The translations under genes and the position numbers were made by a program. Below are positions 63,963-64,000 of a DNA stretch of 64,000 bases, piece after piece. Position 1 is the stretch's first letter. Each line of letters opens with the position of its first letter. Below the pieces are notes generated by a model. The model had not been told where the DNA came from. It worked only from the letters and a program-made list of their open reading frames with translations, and did no database searches. Source of the DNA: a virus; the IMG/VR virus record IMGVR_UViG_3300020203_000404, positions 87,811-151,810 of that record, one strand, 5' to 3'.

Positions 63963-64000
63963 ATGAAAACCATCACGCACACGAACCCGAACGGCAAGAC
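63963..64000 (+). CDS. Hexapeptide-repeat protein, copy 13 (cut by window end)
   Basis: Leader MKTITHTNPNGK is visible before the window ends, preceded by an intact promoter cassette (TTGACA, 16 bp, TATCAT). The + strand array therefore continues beyond this window. Confidence 0.75.
   Translation, partial: MKTITHTNPNGK

Overview
The window looks like part of a large, T4-like tailed phage genome. It carries phage nucleotide-metabolism genes (class II ribonucleotide reductase, ThyX, dNMP kinase, MazG-like), rIIA and rIIB, PhoH, SSB, DNA and RNA ligases, a sigma factor, tail or fibre genes and about a dozen tRNA genes. No terminase, capsid, DNA polymerase or helicase gene is visible, so most of the genome lies outside. 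The host is not determined. Promoters are textbook sigma-70 (TTGACA, 16-17 bp, TATAAT-like). One secreted protein resembles an extracellular domain I associate with Planctomycetota and Myxococcota, which is only a hint.

Layout. 1-10.3 kb (+): an IMPDH/GMP-reductase-like enzyme, an A-type Fe-S carrier, then a glycan operon (CgeB-like and GT2 glycosyltransferases, four methyltransferases, GDP-fucose synthase, GDP-mannose dehydratase) invaded by related HNH genes in several states of decay. 10.3-17.5 kb (+): DNA-binding, recombination-like and zinc proteins, MazG-like, an FAD oxidoreductase, NrdJ-type reductase and ThyX. 17.6-22.2 kb (+): virion surface or fibre proteins and a holin-like membrane protein, closed by a strong hairpin terminator. 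22.2-44.3 kb (-): lipoprotein, Lsr2-like protein, PhoH, deformylase, methionine aminopeptidase, family 4 UDG, sigma factor, Rad50-like ATPase, nucleases, nucleotide enzymes, then a tRNA-repair and NAD/ADP-ribose island (Rnl1-type ligase, CCA-adding enzyme, NADAR protein, kinase, SSB, DNA ligase, second RNA ligase, split NAMPT-like enzyme, PRPP-synthetase-like enzyme, macrodomain).

43.7-52.6 kb (-): tRNA genes, some normal and some structurally odd, mixed with ten full and one truncated copy of a left-handed beta-helix (hexapeptide-repeat) gene family. Most copies carry the same promoter cassette and differ in length by multiples of six residues. 52.7-58.9 kb (-): rIIB, rIIA, a metallophosphoesterase, an AAA+ ATPase and small membrane proteins. 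59-63.5 kb: gene-poor, with an initiator-like tRNA, a TnpB element, many promoters and a DUF932 protein. 63.5 kb to the end (+): a second hexapeptide-repeat array in the opposite orientation.

The most notable features are the hexapeptide-repeat family; a set of promoters whose -10 box lies only 5-6 nt before ATG, predicting leaderless mRNAs; hairpins carrying the -35 box in their loop; a candidate NAD+ reconstitution pair with one enzyme split in two; and the octamer TTTTCAAG/CTTGAAAA, found 53 times by eye where about two are expected.
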